This document shows, piece by piece, positions 26,237 to 35,932 of a stretch of DNA of 64,000 nt; the first letter of the stretch is position 1; the number at the start of each line of letters is the position of its first letter. Made by a program: the position numbers and the translations under genes. Origin of the DNA: Pseudomonadota bacterium (lineage in GTDB: Bacteria; Desulfobacterota; Binatia; Binatales; Binataceae); assembly GCA_021324855.1 (NCBI GenBank), contig JAJPIG010000005.1, positions 1 through 64,000 on the forward strand, in the 5' to 3' direction. The notes beneath the pieces are model-generated. The model saw only the letters and a list, made by a program, of their open reading frames with translations. It was not told where the DNA came from and made no database searches.

Positions 26237-26974
26237 ATGAGCAACCCGCTCCAGGAGCCGGGAATCGTAACGGAGCGCGTATCGTTCGCGGGCGCCACCG
26301 GCGAAATCAGCGCATATGTCGCGCGGCCGAATGCGAATCGAGCGCATCCGGCGCTGATCGTCGTGCATGAGATGTGGGGGCTGACCGAGCACATCTGCGA
26401 CGTGACGCGGCGCTTCGCGCGAGTCGGATACTTCGCGATCGCGCCCGACCTCTATTCGCGCTTCGGTCATCCTGTGACGCAGGATCGCGACACCGCGTTC
26501 AAACTGATGGACGCGCTAAAGATCGCCGATGGAATCGACGACCTGATGCGGACTATCGAATGGATCGGTCGGCAGCCGAACGCGATCGCCGATCGGGTCG
26601 GGATGACCGGCTTCTGCATGGGCGGCACCTATTCGATCGAGATGGCTTGCGAGCCGGCGGGCCTCAAGGCCGCGGCGCCGTTCTATGGCCAGGTAGCTGA
26701 TGACGATCGATTACGCGCGCTGCGCTGCCCGATTCTCTATATCGGCGCAGAACTCGATTGGTGGGCGCCGAAGGAGCAGGCCTTGCGGCTTCAGGCGGCG
26801 CTGGAAAAATTCGGCAAGGCCGGCGAGGTGATCATCTACCCGAAAGTCCCGCACGCATTTTTCAACGACGCCCGCCCTGAAGTCTATCGAGAATCAGAAG
26901 CCCGCGACGCATGGGCGAAAGCCCTCGGATTTCTCGAGCGGCATTTGAAAGCCGGCGTCGCGTCCCCTGATTAG
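26237..26974 (+). CDS. Dienelactone hydrolase family protein
   Basis: 245-residue alpha/beta hydrolase. The nucleophile cysteine is in GFCMGG (residue about 128), the acid is GAELDWW (about 171-176) and the histidine is in VPHAF (about 205). Glu in VVHEMWGL, which tunes the cysteine, is conserved. Characterised members open dienelactones in chloroaromatic degradation; homologues have broad esterase roles. It begins 10 nt after the glycosyltransferase stop. The substrate is unknown. Confidence 0.88.
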   Translation: MSNPLQEPGIVTERVSFAGATGEISAYVARPNANRAHPALIVVHEMWGLTEHICDVTRRFARVGYFAIAPDLYSRFGHPVTQDRDTAFKLMDALKIADGIDDLMRTIEWIGRQPNAIADRVGMTGFCMGGTYSIEMACEPAGLKAAAPFYGQVADDDRLRALRCPILYIGAELDWWAPKEQALRLQAALEKFGKAGEVIIYPKVPHAFFNDARPEVYRESEARDAWAKALGFLERHLKAGVASPD

Positions 26975-27056
26975 CTTCATCCACCGGCATCCGCGAAACG
27001 GGATTCCTCGCCCAGGGCAAGCCCCGATTCCTCGTCGCGTTTCATCCCTGCTTCTC

Positions 27057-28415
27057 CTAATTGCTGGGACAGTTGGCTTGGCCCACTCCCGGACAGGCGG
27101 GCACGTCGCCCGGATCGAACGAGGCGGGTGGTGACGCCAAATCGCAGTGGCGTGCGTGATTCACGAATTTTTGCCAGGTCAGGGTCGCCACCTGCACGCC
27201 TTTGCCTTCAGCCTGGCTGCCGACTTCCACGTAGCCGCACCAGTGCTCGACCCGAACCGACCACGCCGGACAAATTGGGCAGGGGATCGCCGGCAGCGGG
27301 TTGGGAATCCCGTTCGCAGTAATAGCGCTTTGTCCCGTGATCACGTCCTTGATATCGCTGGGGTTGGACAGATTAGGGTGAGCGCCCGCCAATTGTCCGA
27401 TGTTCCAATTGGTGTCCTCGTCCTTGATCGGGGTTGTAACCGTGAAAACTTCGCGCACGTCAACGTTCTTCGGCAGTACGCACCCGAACTGGTCATCGAG
27501 TTCGTAGAAGATGGTGGATTTGTAGCCGGAAAAAAGGTTCGGCACGTCCGAAATTGGCTTGTTCGGTTTAATCGAGGCAGGCATCTTCCCAGTCAGCTTG
27601 AACGGCGCCGAAGTTACATTATTCACCGACACTGTGACCGTGATGTTGTTCTGCGGAATCGAACAATTGCCGCCTGGCGAACCGGGAGGAGCGCTGTTGA
27701 GCTCCAGCTTTACGGTGTTGTTAGTGGTAGTCTCAGTCGCTTCCCCGTTTGAAAATTGCGCGAAGTCCGCGCCGTCGGTAATCGTCCATGAGTAGCTTTT
27801 CTCGCCTGATGGTATGGCGGTAAGGGTTACTTTGGTTTCGCCCTCCCACCCTCGCGGAGTTATGCCGTTGAACCACCACACCTCCTGCGGACCTTTAATC
27901 TGCGGCGCCACGATCAATTGCGTGCTGGAAGGACTAAACGGGTAGTTACCGCAAATGTTTCCGTTCCCCGAAGGCACCAGCGTGTACTTTTGAATTTTTG
28001 TCTCCGGCGCGGTCTTAAGACACATCGTGAACGACGTGGGCTGACTCGAAGTCAGATGCAGCGGATTGGGATCGAAGAAATTTTTGCACGGCGGAGGAGA
28101 GCTGGCTCCCGGCGGCACGCCGCTCAGGGAAAATGTAATTGTATCCAGTTGCGGGACGCCGTTTATGTAACAATACGCCTGCAGACCCCAGGTAACTGCT
28201 TGTCCACCCGTTATGTTGCAAGGCACACCGTATACGCACTTCACTGTAGTTGGAGACGAAGATGGCGCGGACAGCCCGCCTTGAGACGCCGCACCGACCC
28301 CGTTTTGCGGGACGGATTGCGGTTCCTGAGCACGTGTCCAGGTGGCGGCGGTTAAGATCAGCGCCAAGCAAAGGGCGAATGCGCTCACATCCGAAAACCA
28401 GCTTCGTACTTTCAT
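27057..28415 (-). CDS. Secreted hypothetical protein with Ig-like regions
   Basis: 452 residues with a signal peptide (FALCLALILTAATWTRAQ). The rest is Pro/Thr/Ser/Asn-rich beta protein: SYSWTITDGADFAQFSNGEA looks like a PKD/Ig-like strand pattern, and cysteines are spaced as in extracellular proteins. The C-terminus has CPICPAWSVRVEHWCGYVEV. No catalytic motif is recognised. Base composition is less G+C-rich than its neighbours, and codon use is less biased, which hints at recent acquisition or a repetitive evolutionary origin. Confidence 0.6.
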   Translation of the reverse strand: MKVRSWFSDVSAFALCLALILTAATWTRAQEPQSVPQNGVGAASQGGLSAPSSSPTTVKCVYGVPCNITGGQAVTWGLQAYCYINGVPQLDTITFSLSGVPPGASSPPPCKNFFDPNPLHLTSSQPTSFTMCLKTAPETKIQKYTLVPSGNGNICGNYPFSPSSTQLIVAPQIKGPQEVWWFNGITPRGWEGETKVTLTAIPSGEKSYSWTITDGADFAQFSNGEATETTTNNTVKLELNSAPPGSPGGNCSIPQNNITVTVSVNNVTSAPFKLTGKMPASIKPNKPISDVPNLFSGYKSTIFYELDDQFGCVLPKNVDVREVFTVTTPIKDEDTNWNIGQLAGAHPNLSNPSDIKDVITGQSAITANGIPNPLPAIPCPICPAWSVRVEHWCGYVEVGSQAEGKGVQVATLTWQKFVNHARHCDLASPPASFDPGDVPACPGVGQANCPSN

Positions 28416-28558
28416 TCTTCAGCTTCCTGTAGGAACTCCCGATTCCAGAACGTCAAATACATCTAAATAGATTGAATAACAGCGCTTTGCAAGACTACAG
28501 GCTCGTTGGCCTCTTAAAAACAACTCGAGACAGACGAATCGCTTCGCCCTGATGAGAT

Positions 28559-29341
28559 TCAGCTCGGCGAGTCGAAGACAAACCGATTGTTAACCGGCTG
28601 GACCGGGCGCGCCGTATTATTCGTTGACCAGCAGGCGTACCCTGATGCCTCGAATGCCTGGATTTGATCGGCTGACATCTGGATTGGCTGCTTCATCACG
28701 GTCCAGAGCACGGTTTCGGGGCATCCGATGGTTGCCGGATCCGGTCCCGGCGTAGTCAGCGAACCATCGTAGCTAAAGCGTGCGCGGTTCTTCGGGATAA
28801 GGCCGGTCAGCTTAAAATTGACCGTTGAGGGATCCGATCCGCTGGGCGGCACGATGATGTCCTTATCCGGTTTGCCTTCCCTTACGAACACTCCTACCAC
28901 TGCGATCTGTCCCGCCTGACTGACGTGCACGAAGTGCAGCTCTAGCGGAAACGATTCGCCGTTGATCGTATGCTCGCTTGGCGTATGCGCGTGGATGTTG
29001 ATGAGGTTGTATTGGACGCCGCCCAGAACAATGGAGTTTCCTGCGCCATGGTTTTCCAGCGTCTGGTCGTCATGGTCCAGCGTGACGACATCTGCGACGT
29101 TGTAATTGAATTTGAGCCGCGGAAGCACAGTCCGGATTGTGCTTGAGGTGTTGATATCGATCGGCGACTGGCGGACGCCGAGTCCACATAACACTGGAAA
29201 CAGCGTACCCCACTCAGCAGGGCCGTTGTTTGTATAGTCCCATCCGGGCTCGCTCGGACATCCGGCGGCAAACAGCATGGACGGCGTTGCGGCGCCCAGC
29301 GCCGACACGATGGCGGCAGCGATCAGAACGCGATTTCTCAT
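28559..29341 (-). CDS. Secreted alpha-carbonic anhydrase
   Basis: Interconverts CO2 and bicarbonate in the periplasm or outside. 260 residues with signal (AAAIVSALGAATPSMLFA). Zinc ligands match human CA II: NIHAHTPSEHT gives two histidines, ELHFVH the third. QSPIDINT and GSLTTPGPDP with the Thr of the catalytic network are conserved. It is monocistronic or paired with the secreted protein downstream. The extra C-terminus is short. Confidence 0.93.
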   Translation of the reverse strand: MRNRVLIAAAIVSALGAATPSMLFAAGCPSEPGWDYTNNGPAEWGTLFPVLCGLGVRQSPIDINTSSTIRTVLPRLKFNYNVADVVTLDHDDQTLENHGAGNSIVLGGVQYNLINIHAHTPSEHTINGESFPLELHFVHVSQAGQIAVVGVFVREGKPDKDIIVPPSGSDPSTVNFKLTGLIPKNRARFSYDGSLTTPGPDPATIGCPETVLWTVMKQPIQMSADQIQAFEASGYACWSTNNTARPVQPVNNRFVFDSPS

Positions 29342-29373
29342 CGGATCCCCCTCTTCGAGCTAACGTAAAACCC

Positions 29374-31296
29374 CTATGCGCAATTGTGAGCAGCCGGACG
29401 TGGCAATGCAATGCCATCCAAGCCGAGCGCCTGCTTGAGAGCGTCATCCGGAATTATCGGGCCATTCAGGTAGATCAGGCGTCCCTCGTTCGGCTCGCGC
29501 TCGCGGAGCCATCGGGCGACGATGGTCAGGGTTTCGATTTCTCCGCGCGCCACGGGCCGCGCGCGGTAACGCTCATAATTATCCGCGATGAATCGCGCCG
29601 CCTCTTGCGCAACTTCCGGCGAATCGCACCGGCGCGTCATCGCGAGCCGCCCGCTCAGCACAACATAGAGCATCCGATCGTCGCCATTCCCCGTCACGAT
29701 CACCAGGTTGTTCTCGGTCACCACCTGCGAGAGCCGCGTCACGCGGGCAGAGAGCATCGCGAGCGACTCGAGATCGCGATGGAGCCGTCGCGCTTCCTCG
29801 AAGCGCATCGCAGCCGACGCCTGATCACGGGCCCGCGCCAGCTCGCCGAGAAGCGGCCCGCTCCGGCCGCGGAGGAATTCGAGTGCTTTACTGACCCGCG
29901 CCGCATATTCGTCTTCATCGACGGAGACGTTGCACGGCATCGCGCAATGCCCCATCTGACCGTAGATGCAGGGCGCAAACTCGGCGTCGGGTGCGAGGCG
30001 TCCGCTGCAGGTGCGCAGTCCGAGCAGCTTCGAGAGCACGCGAATCGAGCGGTCGAGATTGCCGCGTCCGACGAACGGGCCGAGATGCATCACGCCGCGC
30101 CGCGTCGTGATCTTCGTGCTCGACGTGATTTTCGGGAATCGATCCGAAAGATCGATCTTCAGGAACCAGGCGTTGGGCCCGTTCTTGAGCATCCGGTTGT
30201 ACGGCGGCTTGAATTCGCGAATCAGCGCCGCCTCATCGAGCGCCGCCTCCAGCGTTGAGCGTGCAGGCCGCGTTTCGATCGCATAAACGTGGCTTACAAG
30301 GTCCGCGACCCTGGCCTTGGTACCCATCCCGCCGTTGAAATATGAACTGACGCGATCGCGGAGCCGGCGCGCCTTGCCGACGTAGAGCAACTCGCCGCGC
30401 TCGTTGCGCATCAAGTAAACGCCCGGCGCCTGCGGCAGCGCCGCGATCGCCTCGGGCGCGACGTGTCGTTCGAGCCGGCGCCCGGCAGGGGTGCGTCCGT
30501 GCAGATCGAGCAATCGGTCGAGCCGCGCGACGCCCATCCCGGCGGCCATCTCGAGAAAAATCGAAAGCAGCTCGGCGGCCATCCGCGCGTCGCCCAACCC
30601 GCGATGGCGTCCCTCGGTCGACAGCCCGAAATGCTCTGCGAGCGCATCAAGCCGGCGGCGTTTGATCGAGGGCAGCATCCGGCGCGAAAGCCGCAGCGTG
30701 CACAGGACGGGATTGAGCAGGCCGAGGCCGAAGAGGCGGCGGAACTCGAAATCGAGAAAGCCGAAATCGAAGGCGGCATTGTGCGCGACCATCACTGCGT
30801 CACCGAGGAAGGTGCGAAACGCGGGCAGGACGTCTTCGATGGGCGGCGCATCCGTTACCATCTCGTTGGTGATCGATGTGAGCCGCGTGATGAACGACGG
30901 AATCGGCGCGCGCGGGCGGATGAGGCTCTGGAAGCTCTCACCGATGCGCCGCCCGATCATCCGGTAAGCGCCGATCTCGATAATCGTGCCTGGCCCGGGC
31001 CGACCGCCGAGGGTCTCGAGATCGACCACCACGAAGTTAGCGGCATCCAACGGGATGCGCAGGCTAACGTTGCTGCTGAGCGACCAGAAGCCGGTCGCGG
31101 CGTCAAATGAGAAATGTGGATCGTCGCCGAGCAGGCGGCCGAGAATGCGCGGGCCGAGTTCCGGATCGGAGCCGGCGCCGCGAAACAGCAGCGCCATCAA
31201 CTCGTCGATGCCGGCGCCGGCCGGCCGCTCGGCCAGAAATGAGTAGATTCGTTCGCGCGCAGTCGCGCCGCTCCGATCCTCGACCCCCGTCAGCAT
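29374..31296 (-). CDS. DnaQ-like exonuclease fused to UvrC-N (GIY-YIG) nuclease
   Basis: 640 residues. N-terminal part is unknown (1-85). An RNase T/DnaQ exonuclease follows (about 88-255: VVDLETLGG carries the DxE, then AHNAAFDFGFLDFEF, HRGLGDARM). A GIY-YIG domain comes next (ALPQAPGVYLMRNERGELLYVGKARRLRDRVSSYF), then UvrC-type cysteines and a UVR-like region. This is the Cho-like fusion, proposed to incise damaged DNA independently of full UvrC. The ATG at 31296 follows GGAGGTGGCG; a GTG two codons earlier is less likely. Confidence 0.88.
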   Translation of the reverse strand: MLTGVEDRSGATARERIYSFLAERPAGAGIDELMALLFRGAGSDPELGPRILGRLLGDDPHFSFDAATGFWSLSSNVSLRIPLDAANFVVVDLETLGGRPGPGTIIEIGAYRMIGRRIGESFQSLIRPRAPIPSFITRLTSITNEMVTDAPPIEDVLPAFRTFLGDAVMVAHNAAFDFGFLDFEFRRLFGLGLLNPVLCTLRLSRRMLPSIKRRRLDALAEHFGLSTEGRHRGLGDARMAAELLSIFLEMAAGMGVARLDRLLDLHGRTPAGRRLERHVAPEAIAALPQAPGVYLMRNERGELLYVGKARRLRDRVSSYFNGGMGTKARVADLVSHVYAIETRPARSTLEAALDEAALIREFKPPYNRMLKNGPNAWFLKIDLSDRFPKITSSTKITTRRGVMHLGPFVGRGNLDRSIRVLSKLLGLRTCSGRLAPDAEFAPCIYGQMGHCAMPCNVSVDEDEYAARVSKALEFLRGRSGPLLGELARARDQASAAMRFEEARRLHRDLESLAMLSARVTRLSQVVTENNLVIVTGNGDDRMLYVVLSGRLAMTRRCDSPEVAQEAARFIADNYERYRARPVARGEIETLTIVARWLREREPNEGRLIYLNGPIIPDDALKQALGLDGIALPRPAAHNCA

Positions 31297-31413
31297 CGCC
31301 ACCTCCGCCCCATCGGCTTTCGTCTTCCGTTCGCTTTAGCAGAGCGCGGGCGGTACAACAATCGCGACTGGTTTTTGGGCTCCGGCTCGAGCTAAAATCT
31401 CGGTCACAAGGAC

Positions 31414-31953
31414 ATGACTATGGAACGAATTGAACTGACGCGCGATTGCGAGGCGACCCAGGTCCCGATGGGCGATAAGGTCGTGCTCGAAAAAGGCTGC
31501 GAAGTGATGATCACGCAGTCGCTCGGCGGGACCTTCACGGTTCAGGTGCCGGCGTACAACGGACTTTTCCGCATCGCGGCCCACGATGCGGACGCGCTCG
31601 GCAAGACGCCCGCGCAGGCGGCGACGCCGGTCGGCGGTGCCGATCTTGAATCGATGGTCTGGGAGGCGCTCAAGACCTGCTATGACCCGGAGATCCCGGT
31701 CAATGTGGTCGATCTCGGACTCATCTACGGGATGGAGATTCATCCCGACGCAGACGGCGCGAGCCGCGTCAACGTCAAGATGACGCTGACGGCGCAGGGC
31801 TGCGGGATGGGCGCGACCATCGCGCTCGATGCGCGCGAGAAGCTGATGATGCTGCCGGGCGTTTCAGAAGCGAACGTCGAGCTGGTGTGGGATCCGCCGT
31901 GGAATCCGCAGATGATCTCTCCGGAAGGCCGCGAACGTTTGGGATTGGATTGA
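31414..31953 (+). CDS. sufT: SufT-type iron-sulfur maturation protein (MIP18/DUF59)
   Basis: 179 residues. The C-terminal DUF59 domain has KTCYDPEIPVNVVDLGLIYG and MTLTAQGCGMG, whose cysteine is the metal-binding candidate. The N-terminal extension (about 1-75) is typical of the longer SufT. It assists Fe-S maturation, plausibly of enzymes such as LipA. It is divergent from the exonuclease fusion and 57 bp before rplU. Confidence 0.85.
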   Translation: MTMERIELTRDCEATQVPMGDKVVLEKGCEVMITQSLGGTFTVQVPAYNGLFRIAAHDADALGKTPAQAATPVGGADLESMVWEALKTCYDPEIPVNVVDLGLIYGMEIHPDADGASRVNVKMTLTAQGCGMGATIALDAREKLMMLPGVSEANVELVWDPPWNPQMISPEGRERLGLD

Positions 31954-32010
31954 TCCGCTCCGTTGACATCGTCAAGCCCGACCAATAATTAAAGGGGTTC
32001 GGGTTTCATC

Positions 32011-32328
32011 ATGTTCGCAATCGTAAAAACAGGCGGCAAGCAATACCGCGTTGCGGTCGGCGACCAGATCACGGTCGAGCGGATCGAGGGAGACGTCGGC
32101 AGCCACATCGAGCTCGCCCAGGTCCTCGCGCTCGGCGATACCGAGGCGCCGGCGGTCGGCACGCCGCTGGTCGCAGGCTCATCGGTCAAGGCCAGGATCG
32201 TCCAGCAGCCGCGCGGCAGCAAGGTAATCGTCTTCAAGAAAAAGCGGCGCAAGAACTATCGCCGCAAGCATGGCCATCGTCAGGACCTGACGGTCCTCAA
32301 GATAGAGGAGATCAGCCGTGGCGCATAA
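32011..32328 (+). CDS. rplU: 50S ribosomal protein L21
   Basis: 105 residues: [20 protein letters not shown] and the C-terminal [16 protein letters not shown] rRNA-binding tail are diagnostic. A GGGG site precedes the ATG. Its last 11 nt overlap rpmA. Confidence 0.97.
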   Translation: MFAIVKTGGKQYRVAVGDQITVERIEGDVGSHIELAQVLALGDTEAPAVGTPLVAGSSVKARIVQQPRGSKVIVFKKKRRKNYRRKHGHRQDLTVLKIEEISRGA

Positions 32329-32611
32329 GAAAGGGCAAGGCTCGACGCGCAACGGACGCGACAGTCCGGGGCAGCGGCGCGGGATCAAGATTTACGCGGG
32401 ACAGTCGGTACACGCCGGTAACATCCTCGTGCGCCAACTCGGCACGCGGATCCATCCGGGACGCAATGTCGGGATGGGCCGCGACTACACGCTCTACGCG
32501 CGCATCGATGGGGTCGTGAAATACGAGCCGTATCGCGGCGGCCGCCGGCAGGTAAGCGTCCAGGAGATAGGGCCGGCCGAAGCCGCAAGCGAAAGACCCG
32601 CCGCCGGCTGA
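32318..32611 (+). CDS. rpmA: 50S ribosomal protein L27
   Basis: 97 residues from GTG (32318), [21 protein letters not shown] onward; [20 protein letters not shown] is conserved. The N-terminus reaches the peptidyl-transferase centre. Translation is coupled to rplU by the 11-nt overlap. The tail is slightly longer than usual. Confidence 0.97.
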   Translation: MAHKKGQGSTRNGRDSPGQRRGIKIYAGQSVHAGNILVRQLGTRIHPGRNVGMGRDYTLYARIDGVVKYEPYRGGRRQVSVQEIGPAEAASERPAAG

Positions 32612-32636
32612 GCGCGGCTGTCATCGCGAGCATCCA

Positions 32637-32666
32637 AGCCCCGTGGCAACCCGCGGGGCTTTTTTG
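32637..32666 (+). terminator. Intrinsic terminator after rpmA
   Basis: AGCCCCGTGG, loop CAAC, CCGCGGGGCT (10 bp with one G-T pair), followed by six T. It separates the ribosomal pair from the LLM gene and obg, which are usually joined. Confidence 0.93.
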
Positions 32667-32707
32667 TATCTGACGCATAGAGCGAATCGGCCCGCGGGAG
32701 GTTTCCG

Positions 32708-33736
32708 ATGCGATTAGGCGTGCAGGTCGGCTATTCGGGCGCGCAAGTCAGACTGCCGATTGAGACGATCCAGGAGGCGGAGCGCCTGGGCTTCGAATCG
32801 GTCTGGACCGCTGAAGCCTACGGCTCCGACGCCGTCTCAACCATCGCGTGGATCGGTGCGCTCACCAGCCGCATCAAGCTGGGGACGGCGATCATGCAAA
32901 TGCCGGCGCGGACTCCGGCGATGACCGCAATGACCGCGATGACGATCGATCAACTCTCAGGCGGGCGCTTCATCCTCGGCATCGGACCGTCCGGCCCGCA
33001 GGTGGTCGAGGGATGGCACGGTGTTTCGTACGGCAAGCCGCTCGTGCGGACGCGCGAGTACATCGCGATTCTGCGCAAAATCTTCGCGCGCGAGGCAGCG
33101 GTCGAATTTGCGGGGCATGAATATCAGATTCCGTACAAGGGCGCCGATGCGAGCGGACTCGGCAAACCGCTCAAGAGCATCATCCATGGCCGCGCCGACC
33201 TGCCGATCTACTGCGCATCGGTGAATCCACGCGCCATCGCGCTAAGCGCGGAGATCGCAGACGGGCTGATGCCGATGTGGTTCGTGCCCGAGCGCTTCGA
33301 TCTGTTCAAGCCGCATCTCGAAGAAGGTTTTCGCCGAAGCGGAGGCAAACGGACTATTGTGAACTTCGAGTTCGCGCCCTTCGTGACCTGCGTCGTCGGC
33401 GACGATCTCGACGCGTGCCGCGCGCCGATCAAGGCGCATCTCGCCCTTTACATCGGCGGGATGGGCGCGCGCGATCGGAATTTCTACAAGACGTATACCG
33501 CACGCCTCGGCTATGAAGGCGAAGTGCAGAAAATCCAGGACCTGTTCCTCGCCGGCAGGCGCGATGAAGCGCAGGCGGCGGTTCCGGATCGGTTGGTCGA
33601 TGAAATCGCGCTGGTCGGACCGCGCGCGCGAATCGCGGAACGACTCGAAGCCTGGAAAGCTTCGCCGGTGACCGCGATGCTTATCAGCGCGCGCCAGCCC
33701 GAGGCGCTGCGGATGCTCGCCGAACTCTGTCTCTAA
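32708..33736 (+). CDS. LLM-class F420-dependent oxidoreductase
   Basis: 342-residue luciferase-like barrel: [53 protein letters not shown] and [21 protein letters not shown] match the Rv3520c-like F420-dependent group. The substrate is unknown. RBS GGGAGG at 32697-32702. It sits between rpmA and obg, behind a terminator. Codon use is like its neighbours, so a long-settled insertion is likely. Confidence 0.86.
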   Translation: MRLGVQVGYSGAQVRLPIETIQEAERLGFESVWTAEAYGSDAVSTIAWIGALTSRIKLGTAIMQMPARTPAMTAMTAMTIDQLSGGRFILGIGPSGPQVVEGWHGVSYGKPLVRTREYIAILRKIFAREAAVEFAGHEYQIPYKGADASGLGKPLKSIIHGRADLPIYCASVNPRAIALSAEIADGLMPMWFVPERFDLFKPHLEEGFRRSGGKRTIVNFEFAPFVTCVVGDDLDACRAPIKAHLALYIGGMGARDRNFYKTYTARLGYEGEVQKIQDLFLAGRRDEAQAAVPDRLVDEIALVGPRARIAERLEAWKASPVTAMLISARQPEALRMLAELCL

Positions 33737-33787
33737 GCCATCCCGCGGTCGGCGGCCCGCTTTTCCGCCTGATATAATGGCCCGGTT

Positions 33788-34804
33788 GTGGCGCGCTTTA
33801 TCGATGAGACGAAAGTTTACGTTCGCGCCGGCAAAGGCGGCGACGGCGCGATCGCGTTCCTGCGCGAAAAGTATCGCCCGTTCGGCGGACCCGCCGGCGG
33901 CGACGGTGGACGCGGCGGCGACGTGATCCTCGAAGTCGATGAAGGTCTCCTGACGCTGCTCGATTTCAAGTACAAGCCGCGGCTGATCGCCGGCAATGGC
34001 GAACCCGGTCGCGGCAAGCATCAGTATGGCAGCGCGGGCCGCGATCTCGTGGTGCGCGTGCCGCCTGGCACGCTCGCCTTCGATGAAGAGACCGGTCAGT
34101 TGCTTGCCGACCTGGTGATGCCGGGGAGCCGCGCGGTCATCGCGCGCGGCGGCGCAGGCGGGCGCGGCAATATGCACTTCGCTTCGCCGACCCGGCGCGC
34201 GCCGCGAATCGCGACGCCGGGGACGGCCGGCGAGCAGCGCACCGTGCGCCTCGAGTTGCGGCTGGTCGCCGATGTCGGACTGGTGGGTTTGCCGAACGCC
34301 GGCAAATCGACGCTGCTCGCGGCGCTCACCGCGGCGCATCCGAAAATCGCGCCCTATCCGTTCACCACGCTCACCCCGAACATCGGGCGCGTGATGACGG
34401 CCAGCGGCGAGAGCTTCACGATCGCGGACATCCCAGGGCTCATCGAGGGCGCGCACCTCGGCCACGGCCTCGGCATCCGCTTCCTGCGCCATCTTTCGCG
34501 AACCAGCATTTTGGTCTACGTCCTCGATGCGAGCGGCGACGCCGGGAAGGATTTCGCAATCGTGCGCGATGAGATCGGGGCTTTCGATGCCGCGCTGCTC
34601 GAACGCCCGGCGCTCATTGCGCTGAACAAGCTCGATCTGGTCACTCCCCAGGCCGCGAACCGGCTCGCAATCCGGATCGCGAAGCGCGCCGGCTTACGCG
34701 TCTTCCCCATCTCCGCGATGAAACGCCGCGGCCTTGCCGAGCTCGCCGCCGAACTCGAGCGGATGCTCGGAATCGGCGCGGAAGCGGTCGAATGTCGCAG
34801 CTAA
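33788..34804 (+). CDS. obgE: GTPase Obg/CgtA
   Basis: Ribosome-assembly and stress GTPase. GTG start; 338 residues: Gly-rich Obg fold (1-158), GTPase domain with GLPNAGKST (G1), DIPGLIEGA (G3) and NKLD (G4). Members with 338 aa lack the long C-terminal OCT domain. Its last 13 nt overlap proB. Confidence 0.96.
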   Translation: MARFIDETKVYVRAGKGGDGAIAFLREKYRPFGGPAGGDGGRGGDVILEVDEGLLTLLDFKYKPRLIAGNGEPGRGKHQYGSAGRDLVVRVPPGTLAFDEETGQLLADLVMPGSRAVIARGGAGGRGNMHFASPTRRAPRIATPGTAGEQRTVRLELRLVADVGLVGLPNAGKSTLLAALTAAHPKIAPYPFTTLTPNIGRVMTASGESFTIADIPGLIEGAHLGHGLGIRFLRHLSRTSILVYVLDASGDAGKDFAIVRDEIGAFDAALLERPALIALNKLDLVTPQAANRLAIRIAKRAGLRVFPISAMKRRGLAELAAELERMLGIGAEAVECRS

Positions 34805-35931
34805 GCTACAAGGCCGCGCTGCTGGAACGCGCGCGCCGAGTCGTGCTCAAGGTCGGGAGCGCGGTGCTCTCGGACAACGAAGGCCTGCGCCCCGGCGTGA
34901 TCGACGATCTCGCGGCGCAGGTCGACGGCGCGATCGCCGCGGGGCGCGAAGTCGTGATCGTGACTTCGGGCGCGATCGCGGCGGGACGGGCGCGGCTCGG
35001 CAAGCTTCGCGGCACGACCATCGCGGCGCGCCAGGCGGCGGCCGCCGCCGGACAGATCGAGTTGATGGCGGCATGGGCGCGCTCGTTTGCCGCGCGCGGC
35101 TGCACTGTCGCGCAACTGCTGCTCACGCATGAGGATTTTTCCGATCGCCGGCGGCGTAACAACGCACGTCAGACTTTCGCCACGCTTCTCGGCGCGGGTG
35201 TGATCCCGATCGTCAATGAAAACGATACCGTTTCGGTCGACGAGATTCGCCTCGGCGACAACGACATGCTTTCGTCGTTGGTGGCGACGCTGGTCGGCGC
35301 GCAATTGCTTGTAATTCTCACCGACGTGGCGGGCGTGCTGTCGGGCGATCCGCGCAAGCGTCCCGACGCGCATCTGATCCCCCTCATCGCTGACGTCGAA
35401 GCGCCGATGCGCGGGCTGGTCGCCGAGAGCGCCGGACCGCTCGGCAGCGGCGGGATGGCGACCAAGCTCAAGGCGGCGCGCCAGGCGGTGCGCTCCGGAA
35501 TTGCAGTCGCGATCACGTCGGGGAGGGATCGCAGAGGCCTCGCGGAGGTGCTCGATCCGGCGTGCGAGACAGGCACACTCATCCTGCCGACGCCCAAACG
35601 GCTCCGCAGCCGCAAGCATTGGATCGCTTATGCGCTCCGTCCGGCAGGCGCGCTGATGCTCGACAAGGGGGCCAGCGAAGCGCTGCGCAATTCGGGACGG
35701 AGCCTGCTCGCCTCGGGCATCCGCGACGTCAGCGGCGAGTTTTCCGGCGGCGATTGTGTGCGCTTGCTCGATGCCGAAGGCGTCGAGTTCGGCCGCGGCA
35801 TTGTCAATTATCCGGCCGCCGACGTCCTGAAGGTGAAAGGACGCCACTCCTACGAGATTCCACGCTTGCTCGGATACAAGGTAGCCGACGAAATCATTCA
35901 TCGCGACAACCTGGTGCTGCTGAGGAGTTAA
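34792..35931 (+). CDS. proB: Glutamate 5-kinase
   Basis: First step of proline synthesis, phosphorylating L-glutamate. 379 residues: amino-acid kinase domain (1-265: VLKVGSAVLSDN, VTSGAIAAGRARLG, NENDTVSVDEIRLGDNDMLS) plus C-terminal PUA domain (about 285-372). It overlaps obg and is one base before proA, so the proline genes are coupled. Confidence 0.96.
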   Translation: MSQLSYKAALLERARRVVLKVGSAVLSDNEGLRPGVIDDLAAQVDGAIAAGREVVIVTSGAIAAGRARLGKLRGTTIAARQAAAAAGQIELMAAWARSFAARGCTVAQLLLTHEDFSDRRRRNNARQTFATLLGAGVIPIVNENDTVSVDEIRLGDNDMLSSLVATLVGAQLLVILTDVAGVLSGDPRKRPDAHLIPLIADVEAPMRGLVAESAGPLGSGGMATKLKAARQAVRSGIAVAITSGRDRRGLAEVLDPACETGTLILPTPKRLRSRKHWIAYALRPAGALMLDKGASEALRNSGRSLLASGIRDVSGEFSGGDCVRLLDAEGVEFGRGIVNYPAADVLKVKGRHSYEIPRLLGYKVADEIIHRDNLVLLRS

Positions 35932-35932
35932 A

